The notes: generated from the sequence alone by a model not told the origin. A stretch of DNA of 64,000 nt from JAEUHO01 sp046350655 (GCA_046350655.1 JAXMAB010000005.1:372001-436000), one strand, 5' to 3'. Shown: positions 43,202 to 51,200, numbered from the stretch's first letter. A program made the numbers and translations.

Positions 43202-45126
43202 TTCGTCGGACCCGTCGCGTCCGGCACGGTCATCCCGCGCCGGCGCATCCGTGCGACGGTGCCGGCCGCCGCCGCACGGGCGACGGGATCGGGGTCGGAC
43301 GCGGCGATCCCGGCGAGCGGGCCGGCCGCGAGCTCGGCCGAGAACCCGAGGTGGCGGAACGCGAGCGCCGCGGCGGCGCGCACGAGCGGACGCGGCGACG
43401 CGAGCAGCGACTCGAGCACGGGCTCGGCCTCGATCTCGTCGGGAGACGCGAGGTCGGGGATCGTCGCGAGGAGCTCCGCGACCCGCGCGACGACGTCCGA
43501 CGGCGGGTCGCCCGCGAGGCAGCGAAGGAGCGCGTGCCGCAACGCGAGCCGCGGCGGGGCGTCCGCCGGCGCCAGCGCCTTCGCCCAGGCTCCCGTCGGC
43601 GCCTTCCGCTCCGCGAGCGCCCGGACGACGGCCCACGCCTGCGCGCGCTCGAACGGGTCGTCCGCGAGGCACGCCGCCGCGAGGACCGCGCGCTCGTGCT
43701 CCGCGGACGCCCAGTCCCACCGCAGGACGAGCTCGAGCGCCGCGAGGCGCGTCGCGGGGTGGAGGCCGTCCGCGGCGCGCTCGCGGGCCAGGGCCACGTC
43801 GTCGGCGGAGCCCGTGCCGACGGCGGCGAGGGCCTCGAGGCCGCCGGACTCCGTGGCGTGGTCGCGATGGGCCGCGAGGGCGGCCCGCACCACGGCGGCG
43901 ACGGTCGCATCCGGCGCGCCGCAGCCCCCGAGGGCCTCGCCGGCCGCGCGGCGCATCGCGGGATCGGCGTCGAAACAGGCGACGGCCAGCGGGGCGACGC
44001 ACGCCTCGGCCGCGGCGCCCTTCGCCTGCCGGAAGAGGTACGTCGCCGCCGTCCGGCGCTCCGACGAACGTCCGCGCAGTTCACGCACCGCGCGCGCGAC
44101 CACGTCGTCGGGCAGCGGGTCGAGCTCGCGGACGGCGAGCAGGGACTCCGCGACGACCCCGTCCTCCGACGACGCGAGCGCCTCGCGCAACGCGTCGAGC
44201 GCGGGCGGGTGGTCCTTCGCGGCGCGCACGAGGCAGAGCGGGAGGTAGCGCCGCGCCTCGCCGCGGGGCGAGCCCTTCCACGCGGCCACCACCGCGGGAC
44301 CCGCGATCGCGCGGACCGCCGGGTCGCGCCCCATCAGGATCGTGCTCGTCACGACGACCGCGCCCGCGCGCACGTCGTCCTCGGGGTCGGTCAGCAGGGC
44401 GACGACGGCGGCGACGACGGCGGGCGGCGGATCCCCGGCGCCGGCACCGAGCACCCGCAGCGCGGCGAGCCGCTGCTCGCGTTCGTCGGAGGCGAGGCTG
44501 CCCACGGGGTCCACGGCGGCGAGGGTGCCGCGGAGCGCGACGACCTCGCCCCCGTCCTCGGGCCCGGCGTCGCACGCCGCGACGAGGGCCGCGGCGATCG
44601 CCGTCGCCGCGGCGGGCCCGGCGGTGCGCCCCGCCGCCGAGAGGACGGTGCGCGCGAACGCGCGCCGCGCGGGGTCGGCGTCGCGCAGCCACGGCAGCAC
44701 GAGCGCGACCTCGGCCGCGCCGACGGCTTTCGGCAGGGCGGCGAGGCAGGCGGACGCGAGCGCCTCGCGCCGGTCGGGCGCGGCGTCGGCGTACGCGCGC
44801 ACGAGGACCGGGAACGCGGCCGCGCCGCGGAAGCCGAGCGATTCGAGGGCCTTCGCCGCGGTGGACCGCACGTACGGGTCGTCGTCCGCGCAGGCGCGCG
44901 CGACCGCGACGGCGTGGGGCACGAGGTCGCGCCGCAGGGCCCAGCACGCGAACGCGGCCGCGCGCCGGACCTCGACGTCCGGCGCCGCGAGGTCCTCGAC
45001 CCAGGCGTCGAGCGACCGGCCCCCGTGGACGGCGTCCGCGACGTCGGGGCTCCCCGCGTGCGCGTGCGCGCCCGCGAGCGCGAGCAGCACGACGGCGACG
45101 ACCGAGACGGCGAGGCGCGGGCGCAT
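43198..45126 (-). CDS. Secreted HEAT-repeat protein
   Basis: The 642-aa product has a signal peptide (RLAVSVVAVVLLALAGAHAHA). The rest is built of HEAT-type helical pairs (APDVEVRRAAAFACWALRRD, DDPYVRSTAAKALESLGFRG, FDADPAMRRAAGEALGGCGA, ASPRPLVRAAAALAFRHLGF, SDPDPVARAAAAGTVARM). It likely acts as a periplasmic scaffold. There is no catalytic motif. A second, unrelated-looking HEAT protein is at 55240. Confidence 0.8.
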   Translation of the reverse strand: MRPRLAVSVVAVVLLALAGAHAHAGSPDVADAVHGGRSLDAWVEDLAAPDVEVRRAAAFACWALRRDLVPHAVAVARACADDDPYVRSTAAKALESLGFRGAAAFPVLVRAYADAAPDRREALASACLAALPKAVGAAEVALVLPWLRDADPARRAFARTVLSAAGRTAGPAAATAIAAALVAACDAGPEDGGEVVALRGTLAAVDPVGSLASDEREQRLAALRVLGAGAGDPPPAVVAAVVALLTDPEDDVRAGAVVVTSTILMGRDPAVRAIAGPAVVAAWKGSPRGEARRYLPLCLVRAAKDHPPALDALREALASSEDGVVAESLLAVRELDPLPDDVVARAVRELRGRSSERRTAATYLFRQAKGAAAEACVAPLAVACFDADPAMRRAAGEALGGCGAPDATVAAVVRAALAAHRDHATESGGLEALAAVGTGSADDVALARERAADGLHPATRLAALELVLRWDWASAEHERAVLAAACLADDPFERAQAWAVVRALAERKAPTGAWAKALAPADAPPRLALRHALLRCLAGDPPSDVVARVAELLATIPDLASPDEIEAEPVLESLLASPRPLVRAAAALAFRHLGFSAELAAGPLAGIAASDPDPVARAAAAGTVARMRRRGMTVPDATGPTK

Positions 45127-45140
45127 TCCTCCATGCTATC

Positions 45141-45169
45141 GGCCCGGCCCGCCGGCCGCCGGGCCTCGC
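45141..45169. repeat. GCGAGGCCCG-family repeat, partial hairpin
   Basis: GGCCCGGC (45141-45148) pairs with GCCGGGCC (45158-45165), and CGGGCCTCGC occupies 45160-45169. It lies in the divergent gap between the HEAT and helicase genes. Confidence 0.5.
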
Positions 45170-45247
45170 GGTCGAGGGAGCGGGATCGGCGCCGGAGGCG
45201 GGGCCGTTGTACGTCCACGGCGGATTCGGGCCTATCCTGACGGGGAA

Positions 45248-46894
45248 TTGACCGCTTCCACGTTCGCCGCCGCCCACCCGACCCTCTTCGCCGCCCTCAC
45301 CGAGCGCGGCTACCTCGAACCGACGCCGGTGCAGGCCGCGGTGCTCGAGCCGGAGACGGCCGGGAAGGACCTGCTCGTCTCCGCGCAGACCGGCTCGGGG
45401 AAGACGGTCGCGTACGGGCTCGCGATCGCGACGACGCTGCTCGGCGACGAGGCGCGGCTGCCGGCGGCGCGCGAGCCGCTCGCGCTGGTCGTGGCGCCGA
45501 CGCGCGAGCTGGCGCTGCAGGTGCAGCGGGAGCTCGAGTGGCTGTTCGGGAAGGCCGGGGCGAAGGTCGCGTCGTGCGTGGGCGGCATGGACATCCGGAC
45601 GGAGCACCGCGCGCTCGACCGCGGCGCGCACGTGGTCGTCGGGACGCCGGGTCGGCTGCGCGACCACCTCGACCGCGGCCGGCTCGACGTGACGAAGCTG
45701 CGCGCGGTGGTGCTCGACGAGGCCGACGAGATGCTAGACCTCGGGTTCCGCGAGGACCTCGAGCACATCCTCGGCGCGACGCCCGCCGAGCGGCGCACGC
45801 TGCTGTTCTCGGCGACGCTGCCGCGCGAGATCGCGGCGCTCGCGAAGAAGCACCAGCGCGACGCGCTGCGGATCGCGACGTCGTCGGAGCACGAGCCCCA
45901 CGGCGACATCGAGTACCTGGCCGTGCCGACGCCGCCGCACGAGCGCGACCACGCGATCGTGAACCTGCTGCGGTACTTCGACGTGCGCGGGGCGCTCGTG
46001 TTCTGCTCGACGCGCGAGGCGGTGCGGCACCTGCACGGCAACCTGCTCGAGCGCGGCTTCTCGGTGGTGCCGCTGTCGGGCGAGCTGTCGCAGCCGGAGC
46101 GGACGCGCGCGCTGCAGGCGCTGCGCGACGGCCGCGCGCGCGTCTGCGTGGCGACCGACGTGGCGGCGCGCGGGCTCGACCTGCCCGACCTCGGGCTCGT
46201 GATCCACGCGGACCTGCCGAACGACCCGCAGATCCTCACGCACCGCAGCGGCCGCACGGGCCGCGCGGGGCGCAAGGGCACGTGCGTCGTGCTCGTGCCG
46301 TTCAACCGGCGCGGGTACGCCGAGCGGCTGCTCGGCGCGGCGCGGGTGAAGGTGGACTGGACGCCGCCGCCGTCGGCCGACGCGGTGCGGGCGAAGGACC
46401 AGGAGCGGATCGTGGCGGAGGTGCTCGCGACGAGCGAGGCGCCGGCCGACGACGACGTCGCCCTCGCGGCGAAGCTCCTGGCCGAGCGCACGCCGGAGCA
46501 GCTGGCCGCGGCGCTCGTGAAGCTGCACCGCGACCGCCTGCCCGCGCCCGAGGACATCGACGTGTCGCCGCCCCCGCCGCCGCGGCGGGTCGCGGGGCCT
46601 CCGCGCCGGCCGCGCGTCGACGACGGCGGTTCGGGCGGCGTGTGGTTCCGCGTGAACGTGGGGCACAACCGGAACGCCGACCCGAAGTGGCTGGTGCCGA
46701 TCCTCTGCCGTCGCGGCGGGATCACGAAGGCCGAGATCGGCGCGATCCGCGTGTTCGACGAGGACACGCGGGTGGAGATCGCGCCGCACGTGGCCGACGC
46801 GTTCGAGGAGGCGATCCGCCGTCCCGACGACCGCGACCGCCACGTCCGCATCGCGCGCTTCCGTCCCTACGCCGCGCGCCGCCGCCCGACCTAG
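45248..46894 (+). CDS. DEAD-box RNA helicase with DbpA-type RNA-binding domain
   Basis: The 548-aa ATP-dependent RNA helicase contains the Q motif (YLEPTPVQAAVL), motif I AQTGSGKT, Ia PTRELAL, Ib TPGRL, II DEAD, III SAT, V RVCVATDVAARGLD and VI HRSGRTGRAGR. After a Pro-rich stretch (about 440-465) the C-terminal domain VWFRVNVGHNRNADPKWLVP and ITKAEIGAIRVFDEDTRVEI matches the DbpA/CsdA RNA-binding module, pointing to ribosome assembly or cold-shock RNA remodelling. The start is inferred as TTG 45248, just after ACGGGGAA. No ATG or GTG fits the N-terminus. Expression is likely linked to the repeat island downstream only by position. Confidence 0.9.
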   Translation: MTASTFAAAHPTLFAALTERGYLEPTPVQAAVLEPETAGKDLLVSAQTGSGKTVAYGLAIATTLLGDEARLPAAREPLALVVAPTRELALQVQRELEWLFGKAGAKVASCVGGMDIRTEHRALDRGAHVVVGTPGRLRDHLDRGRLDVTKLRAVVLDEADEMLDLGFREDLEHILGATPAERRTLLFSATLPREIAALAKKHQRDALRIATSSEHEPHGDIEYLAVPTPPHERDHAIVNLLRYFDVRGALVFCSTREAVRHLHGNLLERGFSVVPLSGELSQPERTRALQALRDGRARVCVATDVAARGLDLPDLGLVIHADLPNDPQILTHRSGRTGRAGRKGTCVVLVPFNRRGYAERLLGAARVKVDWTPPPSADAVRAKDQERIVAEVLATSEAPADDDVALAAKLLAERTPEQLAAALVKLHRDRLPAPEDIDVSPPPPPRRVAGPPRRPRVDDGGSGGVWFRVNVGHNRNADPKWLVPILCRRGGITKAEIGAIRVFDEDTRVEIAPHVADAFEEAIRRPDDRDRHVRIARFRPYAARRRPT

Positions 46895-46975
46895 CGCGCC
46901 CCGCGCGCGGGCCCGCCGGCTCGCCGCCGAAGGGTTCGGCCGCGACGCGCCGTCGGATCCGGTCGAGCGCTCGGG

Positions 46976-46988
46976 TACGCGAGGCCCG
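46976..46988. repeat. GCGAGGCCCG-family repeat
   Basis: TACGCGAGGCCCG, 82 bp after the helicase stop. Confidence 0.5.
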
Positions 46989-47062
46989 TCCCGCGTCGCG
47001 CCGCGCCCGACATCGCCGCTCACCCTCCGCGATGCGGTCTCCGCGGGCTTGGCCCACCCACC

Positions 47063-47171
47063 GCGCAGAAACCGTCGGGACCAGCTCCGACAGATGCGGT
47101 TGCCTCCGGCGAGCCCCACCTTCCACAGGAACCGTCGGGACTAGATCCGACAGATGCGGTTGCCTCCGGCG
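47063..47171. repeat. 60-bp tandem duplication
   Basis: ACCGTCGGGACCAGCTCCGA at 47071 and ACCGTCGGGACTAGATCCGA at 47131 are followed by identical CAGATGCGGTTGCCTCCGGC. Each unit can form GTCGG/CCGAC. The second unit runs directly into the 113-nt element, sharing its first bases. Confidence 0.65.
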
Positions 47172-47282
47172 CGGGCCCGATGGAGCGGGTCCCCGCGTCG
47201 AGCCTAGGGGGACGTCCAGTGAACGAGATCTCGCGCCGCCGCCGCAAGGCGTAGCCGTCAGCGGAATCGGAACAGCCCGCGC
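47169..47282. ncRNA. 113/114-nt structured repeat, copy 2
   Basis: The same element as at 18339-18451, with terminal GCGCGGGC and GCCCGCGC. The invariant part CTAGGGGGACGTCCAGTGAA continues with CGAGATCTCGC. The variable loop here reads GCCGCCGCCGCAAGG in place of the shorter loop of copy 1, while the flanking CCGTCAGCGG is retained. It does not lead into any gene on either strand, which argues against a cis riboswitch. Confidence 0.5.
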
Positions 47283-47322
47283 AAAAAAAACCGGCGCCGG
47301 TCCTTCACAGGAGCGGCGCCGG
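47283..47322 (-). terminator. Rho-independent terminator facing thyX
   Basis: CCGGCGCCG (47291-47299) pairs with CGGCGCCGG (47314-47322). On the minus strand it is followed by eight T (47290-47283), a textbook terminator. It lies 454 bp downstream of the thyX stop and directly abuts the 113-nt element. Confidence 0.75.
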
Positions 47323-47630
47323 GGCAGATATCGTCAGGAGCACGTGGGAGGGTTGGGCAGGAGGGTTGGCTCGCTGGCGATGGGTTGCTCTGCTCACCCT
47401 GTTAGACGGAAAAGGGTCCCCGGATGTTTCGCGATTCGACGCGGAACCGATCACCCCGTGCAAACGGCCGTCACTGCGATGGTTACGACGATCGCCGTCG
47501 CGGCGGGGGCCGACCGACCGGCCGGTTTCTCCGACGACACCGGCCCGGGGACGAGGCCAACCCGGCCCGGGGACGCAGCGATCCGGGCCCGGTCCCGCGT
47601 CGAGCACGCGCCGCGACCCGGGCCGGCCCC

Positions 47631-47684
47631 CGGGCCTCGCGGTCCCGCGCGCCCGACCGCGACCCGGGAGCCCCCGGGCCTCGC
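47631..47684. repeat. Two GCGAGGCCCG-family repeats
   Basis: CGGGCCTCGC at 47631-47640 (with GGTCCC after it) and again at 47675-47684 followed by GTACCC. Confidence 0.5.
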
Positions 47685-47710
47685 GTACCCAGGAGCCCGA
47701 CGGCACCCCG

Positions 47711-47795
47711 GTTCAGGCGTCGCCTCCGTTCAGGCGTCGCCTCCGATCAAACGGCGCCTCAGATCAGACGCCGCCTCAGATCAAACGACGGTAGT
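47711..47795. repeat. 17-bp tandem array overlapping the thyX stop
   Basis: There are five units of 17 bp. GTTCAGGCGTCGCCTCC appears twice exactly (47711, 47728). GATCAAACGGCGCCTCA (47745) and GATCAGACGCCGCCTCA (47762) follow. The last, diverged unit GATCAAACGACGGTAGT (47779) is the final coding sequence of thyX. The array appears to be a duplication of the gene end. Confidence 0.7.
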
Positions 47796-49386
47796 CGGCG
47801 ATCTCCATCTTCCACACGCGGACGCCGCAGAAGCGGTCGCCCTCGGGGCAGATCGGCGCCGCGCCGGCCATCTTCCGCAGCGTGCACGGCGGCAGCAGGT
47901 AGCGGCCGATGCGGCGGTTCACCTCGCTGATCTGCATCGCCTCGTCGCGGCTGGCGCGCCAGATCTCCTCCTGCGCGTTGTAGCAGAGGCGCATCTTCAG
48001 CTTGTGGTGCAGGTGCAGGAGGTCGGCGCTCTCCGTGAAGCGGATGCTCACGGCGTTCGGCAGCAGGTAGGCGCGGTCCTCGTCGGACACGCCCAGCGCG
48101 CGCAGCCGCCGGATCGCGTCCCACGTGCGCGCCATGCTCTCGTCGTACGCCTGCCGCACGGCGTCGTCCTCGTAGACGATCGCCGGCCGGACGTAGTCGG
48201 GCGCGTCGGAGAGGTACGCCGGCAGGCACGGCCGCGAGGCCGGCGTCATGCGGTGGCGCTGGTCCTGGCTGTCGGCGGTGTGCGACAGCCGCTTGCGGAA
48301 CGTGTACGACGCGTGCGACAGCGCCCGCGTCAGCTTCGAGATCGTCGAGACGTTGAGGCTCTGGCCGAGGGTCTTGTTGCTCGCCGGGTCGAGCGCCAGG
48401 AGGATCGCCTCGTCGTCGGAGAGGAGCGCCCGCGGCACGCCGAGCACCTCGCGCACCGACGCGGCCACGACCTCCTCGTTGCGCCCCTTCCAGTCGACGA
48501 GCAGGCTCACGCGGTCGCCCAGCGCCCGGTCGAACTCCGCCGCGGCGCGGTCGCGCGTGGCGCCGTTCGCCGCCCCGCCGATGGTCGAGACGTAGAACGC
48601 GTGCTCCGGCGTCTCCTCGAGCGGCAGCGGCTCCTCGAGGATCGTCGCGAACAGCGGGTCGTGCGCGAGGAGCGCGTCGACCATCTTCTTCACGACGAGG
48701 CGCTGCTCGCGCGGCGCGTCGTACGTCTCGCACAGCCGCCAGTACCGCAGCAGCGTGAGCCCGGACACGGTGTGGTAGAGGTACGCGTGCGTCGCGAGCG
48801 GCAGGACGTAGCGCGCGATCTCCTGCGCCTTCTTCTGGACCGCGCCCTTCCACTGCTCCGCCCTCGGCTTGCGCGCCGGGAACACGCCGAAGTACACCCG
48901 CTCGACCACCGGCGTCAGCAGCTCGATCAGGCGGTGGTACTCGGCCATCTGCCGCTGGGCGCACGCGTCGTACACCGCCAGCGCCTCGCCCGAGAGCGGC
49001 GGCACCGTGTAGTTGCCCGCGCGCACCTCGACGTAGCGCTGGCTCACCTGCTCGGAGTTGTAGAACGGGTGCGCGTGGAGGAACGACCAGAGGAACTGGC
49101 GCGACACGGCGTCGAGCGCGAACTGGAAGTGCGCGTGCTGGAGCGTCGTGTGGTGCCCGGCCTGGTAGATCGACTTCGCGATGCGGTCGCGCTGCTCGAC
49201 CTTCTTCTGTCGCTTCTCCTCGGAGAGCCCGGGCCCGCCCGAGACCTCCTCGGTCTCCACGATCCCGCGCCCGGAGTAGCAGGTCCGCGCCGTCGCGACC
49301 GCGTTCTCGTAGGGACGCGGGAACGCGTTCACGAGCCGGACCTCCGGCTCGCGCGACAGGACGGGACCGACCGGGGCGGCGGACAT
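47776..49386 (-). CDS. thyX: Flavin-dependent thymidylate synthase, double-length ThyX
   Basis: The 536-aa enzyme methylates dUMP with methylenetetrahydrofolate and FAD. Ordinary ThyX has about 220-300 aa, so this is a tandem-domain form. The first half has HHTTLQHAHFQFALDAVSRQ and FLHAHPFYNSEQVSQRYVEV, the ThyX motif with HAH where RHR is usual. The second half has LTRALSHASYTFRKRLSHTA and DSQDQRHRMTPASRPCLP, which restores RHR, and later LLHLHHKLKMRLCYNAQEEI. The C-terminus has a Cys-containing RFCGVRVWKMEIADYRRLI. ATG 49386 is used; a GTG two codons upstream is possible. No thyA is in the window. Confidence 0.87.
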   Translation of the reverse strand: MSAAPVGPVLSREPEVRLVNAFPRPYENAVATARTCYSGRGIVETEEVSGGPGLSEEKRQKKVEQRDRIAKSIYQAGHHTTLQHAHFQFALDAVSRQFLWSFLHAHPFYNSEQVSQRYVEVRAGNYTVPPLSGEALAVYDACAQRQMAEYHRLIELLTPVVERVYFGVFPARKPRAEQWKGAVQKKAQEIARYVLPLATHAYLYHTVSGLTLLRYWRLCETYDAPREQRLVVKKMVDALLAHDPLFATILEEPLPLEETPEHAFYVSTIGGAANGATRDRAAAEFDRALGDRVSLLVDWKGRNEEVVAASVREVLGVPRALLSDDEAILLALDPASNKTLGQSLNVSTISKLTRALSHASYTFRKRLSHTADSQDQRHRMTPASRPCLPAYLSDAPDYVRPAIVYEDDAVRQAYDESMARTWDAIRRLRALGVSDEDRAYLLPNAVSIRFTESADLLHLHHKLKMRLCYNAQEEIWRASRDEAMQISEVNRRIGRYLLPPCTLRKMAGAAPICPEGDRFCGVRVWKMEIADYRRLI

Positions 49387-49567
49387 GAGCACCAAGGAGA
49401 GCCTCCGCGGAGGGCTCGTATAGCCGACCGAGGGGACGGAGGCCGGGCGCAGGGAAGGTGGGGGGCGCGGGGGGAGGGAGGGCGGGGGGACCGGCGACGA
49501 CCCGGGGCGGACGACCGCGGAGCAGAGCATGCCCTCGGGGGCTCCGGGCCCGGCTAGCGTACCCCCC

Positions 49568-50200
49568 ATGCCGATCACCGACCCGACCGTCGATGCGTAC
49601 GTGTACGCCCACGCCCCCGCCCGCGACGCGGTCTTCCTCGAGATGGAGGCCTTCGCCGGCGGGCGCGGCTTCCCGATCGTGGGGCCCGCCGTCGGGTCGT
49701 TGCTCGAGGTGCTGGCGCGGTCGATCGGCGCCCGGCGGGTGTACGAGCTGGGCAGCGGCTTCGGGTACTCGGCCGCGTGGTGGCTCCGGGGGATGCCGGA
49801 GGACGGGCAGGTCGTCCTCACGGACCTCGACCCCGAGAACGTCGCACGGGGCCTCGCGTACCTGGACCGGCTCGGGGTTGGGGACCGCGTCCGCTACGTG
49901 CAGGAGGACGCCCTGACGGCGTTCCGGCGCGAGACGGGCCCGTTCGACGTCGTCTACTGCGACATCGACAAGGAGGGGTACCCCGACGTCGTGGAGCCGG
50001 CGATCGCGCGGCTACGACCCGGGGGGCTGCTGGTCACGGACAACGTCCTGTGGGACGGCGCGGTCGCGGATCGGAAGGCCCAGGACCCCGCCACCGTCGC
50101 CATCCGGCGGTACGTGGAGGCCGTCACGACCCACCCCCGCCTGCGCACGACGATCCTCCCCCTGCGGGACGGCGTCGGGGTCAGCGTCCGGTTGCCCTGA
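49568..50200 (+). CDS. Class I SAM-dependent O-methyltransferase (CCoAOMT-like)
   Basis: The 210-aa product is of the Methyltransf_3 (catechol/caffeoyl-CoA O-methyltransferase) family. SAM motif I is VYELGSGFGYSAAWWLRG (about residue 58-75), motif II region VVLTDLDPENVARGLAYL, and the metal-ligand Asp in DVVYCDIDKEGYPDVVE (about 122-138), then GGLLVTDNVLWDG. All are intact, so it is probably active on a small catechol-like substrate with Mg. ATG 49568 follows six C residues and has no Shine-Dalgarno; a longer frame begins at 49529. Confidence 0.88.
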   Translation: MPITDPTVDAYVYAHAPARDAVFLEMEAFAGGRGFPIVGPAVGSLLEVLARSIGARRVYELGSGFGYSAAWWLRGMPEDGQVVLTDLDPENVARGLAYLDRLGVGDRVRYVQEDALTAFRRETGPFDVVYCDIDKEGYPDVVEPAIARLRPGGLLVTDNVLWDGAVADRKAQDPATVAIRRYVEAVTTHPRLRTTILPLRDGVGVSVRLP

Positions 50201-50553
50201 CGTCGCGCGACGAAAGCGCCGAATACTGCGTCCAACGGGGGGATTGGCGAGGCCGGGCCCGCGGTCGGGTCCGCCGTGGAGAGGGAACCCTTCGAATTCC
50301 AAGGAAAACCCGGGGCTTTTCGGGGGGTCGGGTGGGGTCCGGATGCGGCTTCCGGGCGGTCGCGTGCGACCGGCTGGTGATTGGGACGAAAACAGATTCT
50401 TTCGTCGTGTCCCCCCCACGTGCTACGAATCTTCACGCAGTAGGCGGTTCGCGGCGCGAGAAGCGTTTCTCGTCCGTCCCGCCAGGCTCCCGCGGATGCC
50501 TTGGAACACCGCGGGGACCGAGATTCCGAGCGATTCCAAGGAGACACACACCC
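50201..50553. other. 353-bp AT-richer region upstream of the histone gene
   Basis: Distinctly lower in GC than its surroundings. It contains the inverted repeat at 50383-50412 and a near-palindrome around CCTTCGAATTCCAAGG (50287). A long leader or promoter region for the histone gene is likely. No gene is seen. Confidence 0.45.
50383..50412. promoter_or_regulatory. Inverted repeat upstream of the histone gene
   Basis: GGGACGAAA (50383-50391) faces TTTCGTC (50400-50406) and then GTCCC (50408-50412); GACGAAA/TTTCGTC is a perfect 7-bp pair with an 8-nt loop. It may be an operator, or the terminator of the O-methyltransferase gene. Confidence 0.4.
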
Positions 50554-50760
50554 ATGGCGAAGGCCAAGAAGGCTGCGAAGGGCGGCGCCGGCAACCTCGT
50601 CGTCGCGTCGAAGGTCAAGGACGTGGTCCGTGGCGCGGGCGTCCGCGCGGCGGGCGACCTCACGGATGCCGTGAGCGCGGCGGTCGGCGGGATGCTGAAG
50701 AAGGCCATCGAGCGCTGCAAGGCGAACGGTCGGGGGACGGTCCGGCCGCAGGACCTGTAG
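50554..50760 (+). CDS. Bacterial histone-fold protein
   Basis: The 68-aa basic protein has a Lys/Ala-rich start (AKAKKAAKGGAGN) followed by one histone fold: VASKVKDVVRGAGVRAAGDL, TDAVSAAVGGMLKKAIERCK and ANGRGTVRPQDL. The three-helix layout and the terminal NGR.TV.P.DL (R-T/D contact of the histone handshake) match the bacterial histones recognised in Bdellovibrio, Leptospira and planctomycetes. It would dimerise and bind DNA. A strong GGAG lies before ATG 50554 and a strong terminator follows, so it is probably a highly expressed single-gene unit. Confidence 0.82.
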   Translation: MAKAKKAAKGGAGNLVVASKVKDVVRGAGVRAAGDLTDAVSAAVGGMLKKAIERCKANGRGTVRPQDL

Positions 50761-50783
50761 ACCCGTCGGTACGTGATCGAAGG

Positions 50784-50821
50784 ACGGGCGCCCCTCTCAC
50801 CAGGGGCGCCCGTCTTCGTTT
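50784..50821 (+). terminator. Rho-independent terminator of the histone gene
   Basis: ACGGGCGCCCCT (50784-50795) pairs perfectly with AGGGGCGCCCGT (50802-50813), followed by CTTCGTTTG. Stem of 12 bp with a 6-nt loop, 24 bp after the stop. Confidence 0.8.
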
Positions 50822-51200
50822 GTGCGGCCGGAGCGTCCCGCGACCGATGTTTCCTTCCGCGCGCTGTTCTGCGCGAGCTCTGAATCCCCGGTGGATTCGG
50901 AACGGGATCTAAGGAGCGGAAGGGGGCGTACAAGGACGTTCCGGCGGGCTCGCGCAGGCGCGCGGGCGCACTTGCACCACGAACGGTCCGCAGAGCGGAG
51001 GCTGGGCGCCGCTGAACATGCGGACGCCGTTGCACCACGGACGGTGAGCAGAGTGGAGGCTGGGCGCCGCTGAACATGCGGACGCCGTTGCACCACGGAC
51101 GAGGAGGAGAAGGAGAGGAAGAAGAGGGAGGAGAGGAAGCGGGAGCGGGTGGGGGTCGACGGAGGGCGGAAGGGCGCTGCGAGGAACGTAGGATGAACGG
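50822..51200. other. Intergenic region with tandem repeat and polypurine tract
   Basis: Between the histone terminator and the coiled-coil gene. Besides the 58-bp repeats it has an uninterrupted purine run at 51101-51139 (39 nt). No gene is supported. Confidence 0.5.
50971..51107. repeat. 58-bp tandem repeat, two units plus a part
   Basis: Units at 50971-51028 and 51029-51086, then a third beginning at 51087. They share TTGCACCACG(G/A)ACGG and an identical GGCTGGGCGCCGCTGAACAT followed by GCGGACGCC; the middle GAGCAGAGTGGA varies. It lies 100-230 bp upstream of the coiled-coil/MscS operon. Confidence 0.7.

Larger units (their letters stand above)
46895..47775. other. 881-bp repeat-rich intergenic island
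   Basis: Between convergent helicase and thyX genes. In order it holds a family repeat (46976), a 60-bp tandem duplication (47063-47171), the second 113-nt element, a terminator, two more family repeats (47631, 47675) and a 17-bp tandem array. No gene is supported. Confidence 0.6.

Noticed and set aside
47711..47795. CRISPR array
   Set aside because: 17-bp head-to-tail units have no spacers; no cas genes are present.
47759..49612. Minus-strand ORF of 617 aa overlapping thyX
   Set aside because: Low-complexity frame; the 47776-49386 frame carries the ThyX motifs.
50971..51107. CRISPR array
   Set aside because: 58-bp contiguous units without unique spacers of constant length.
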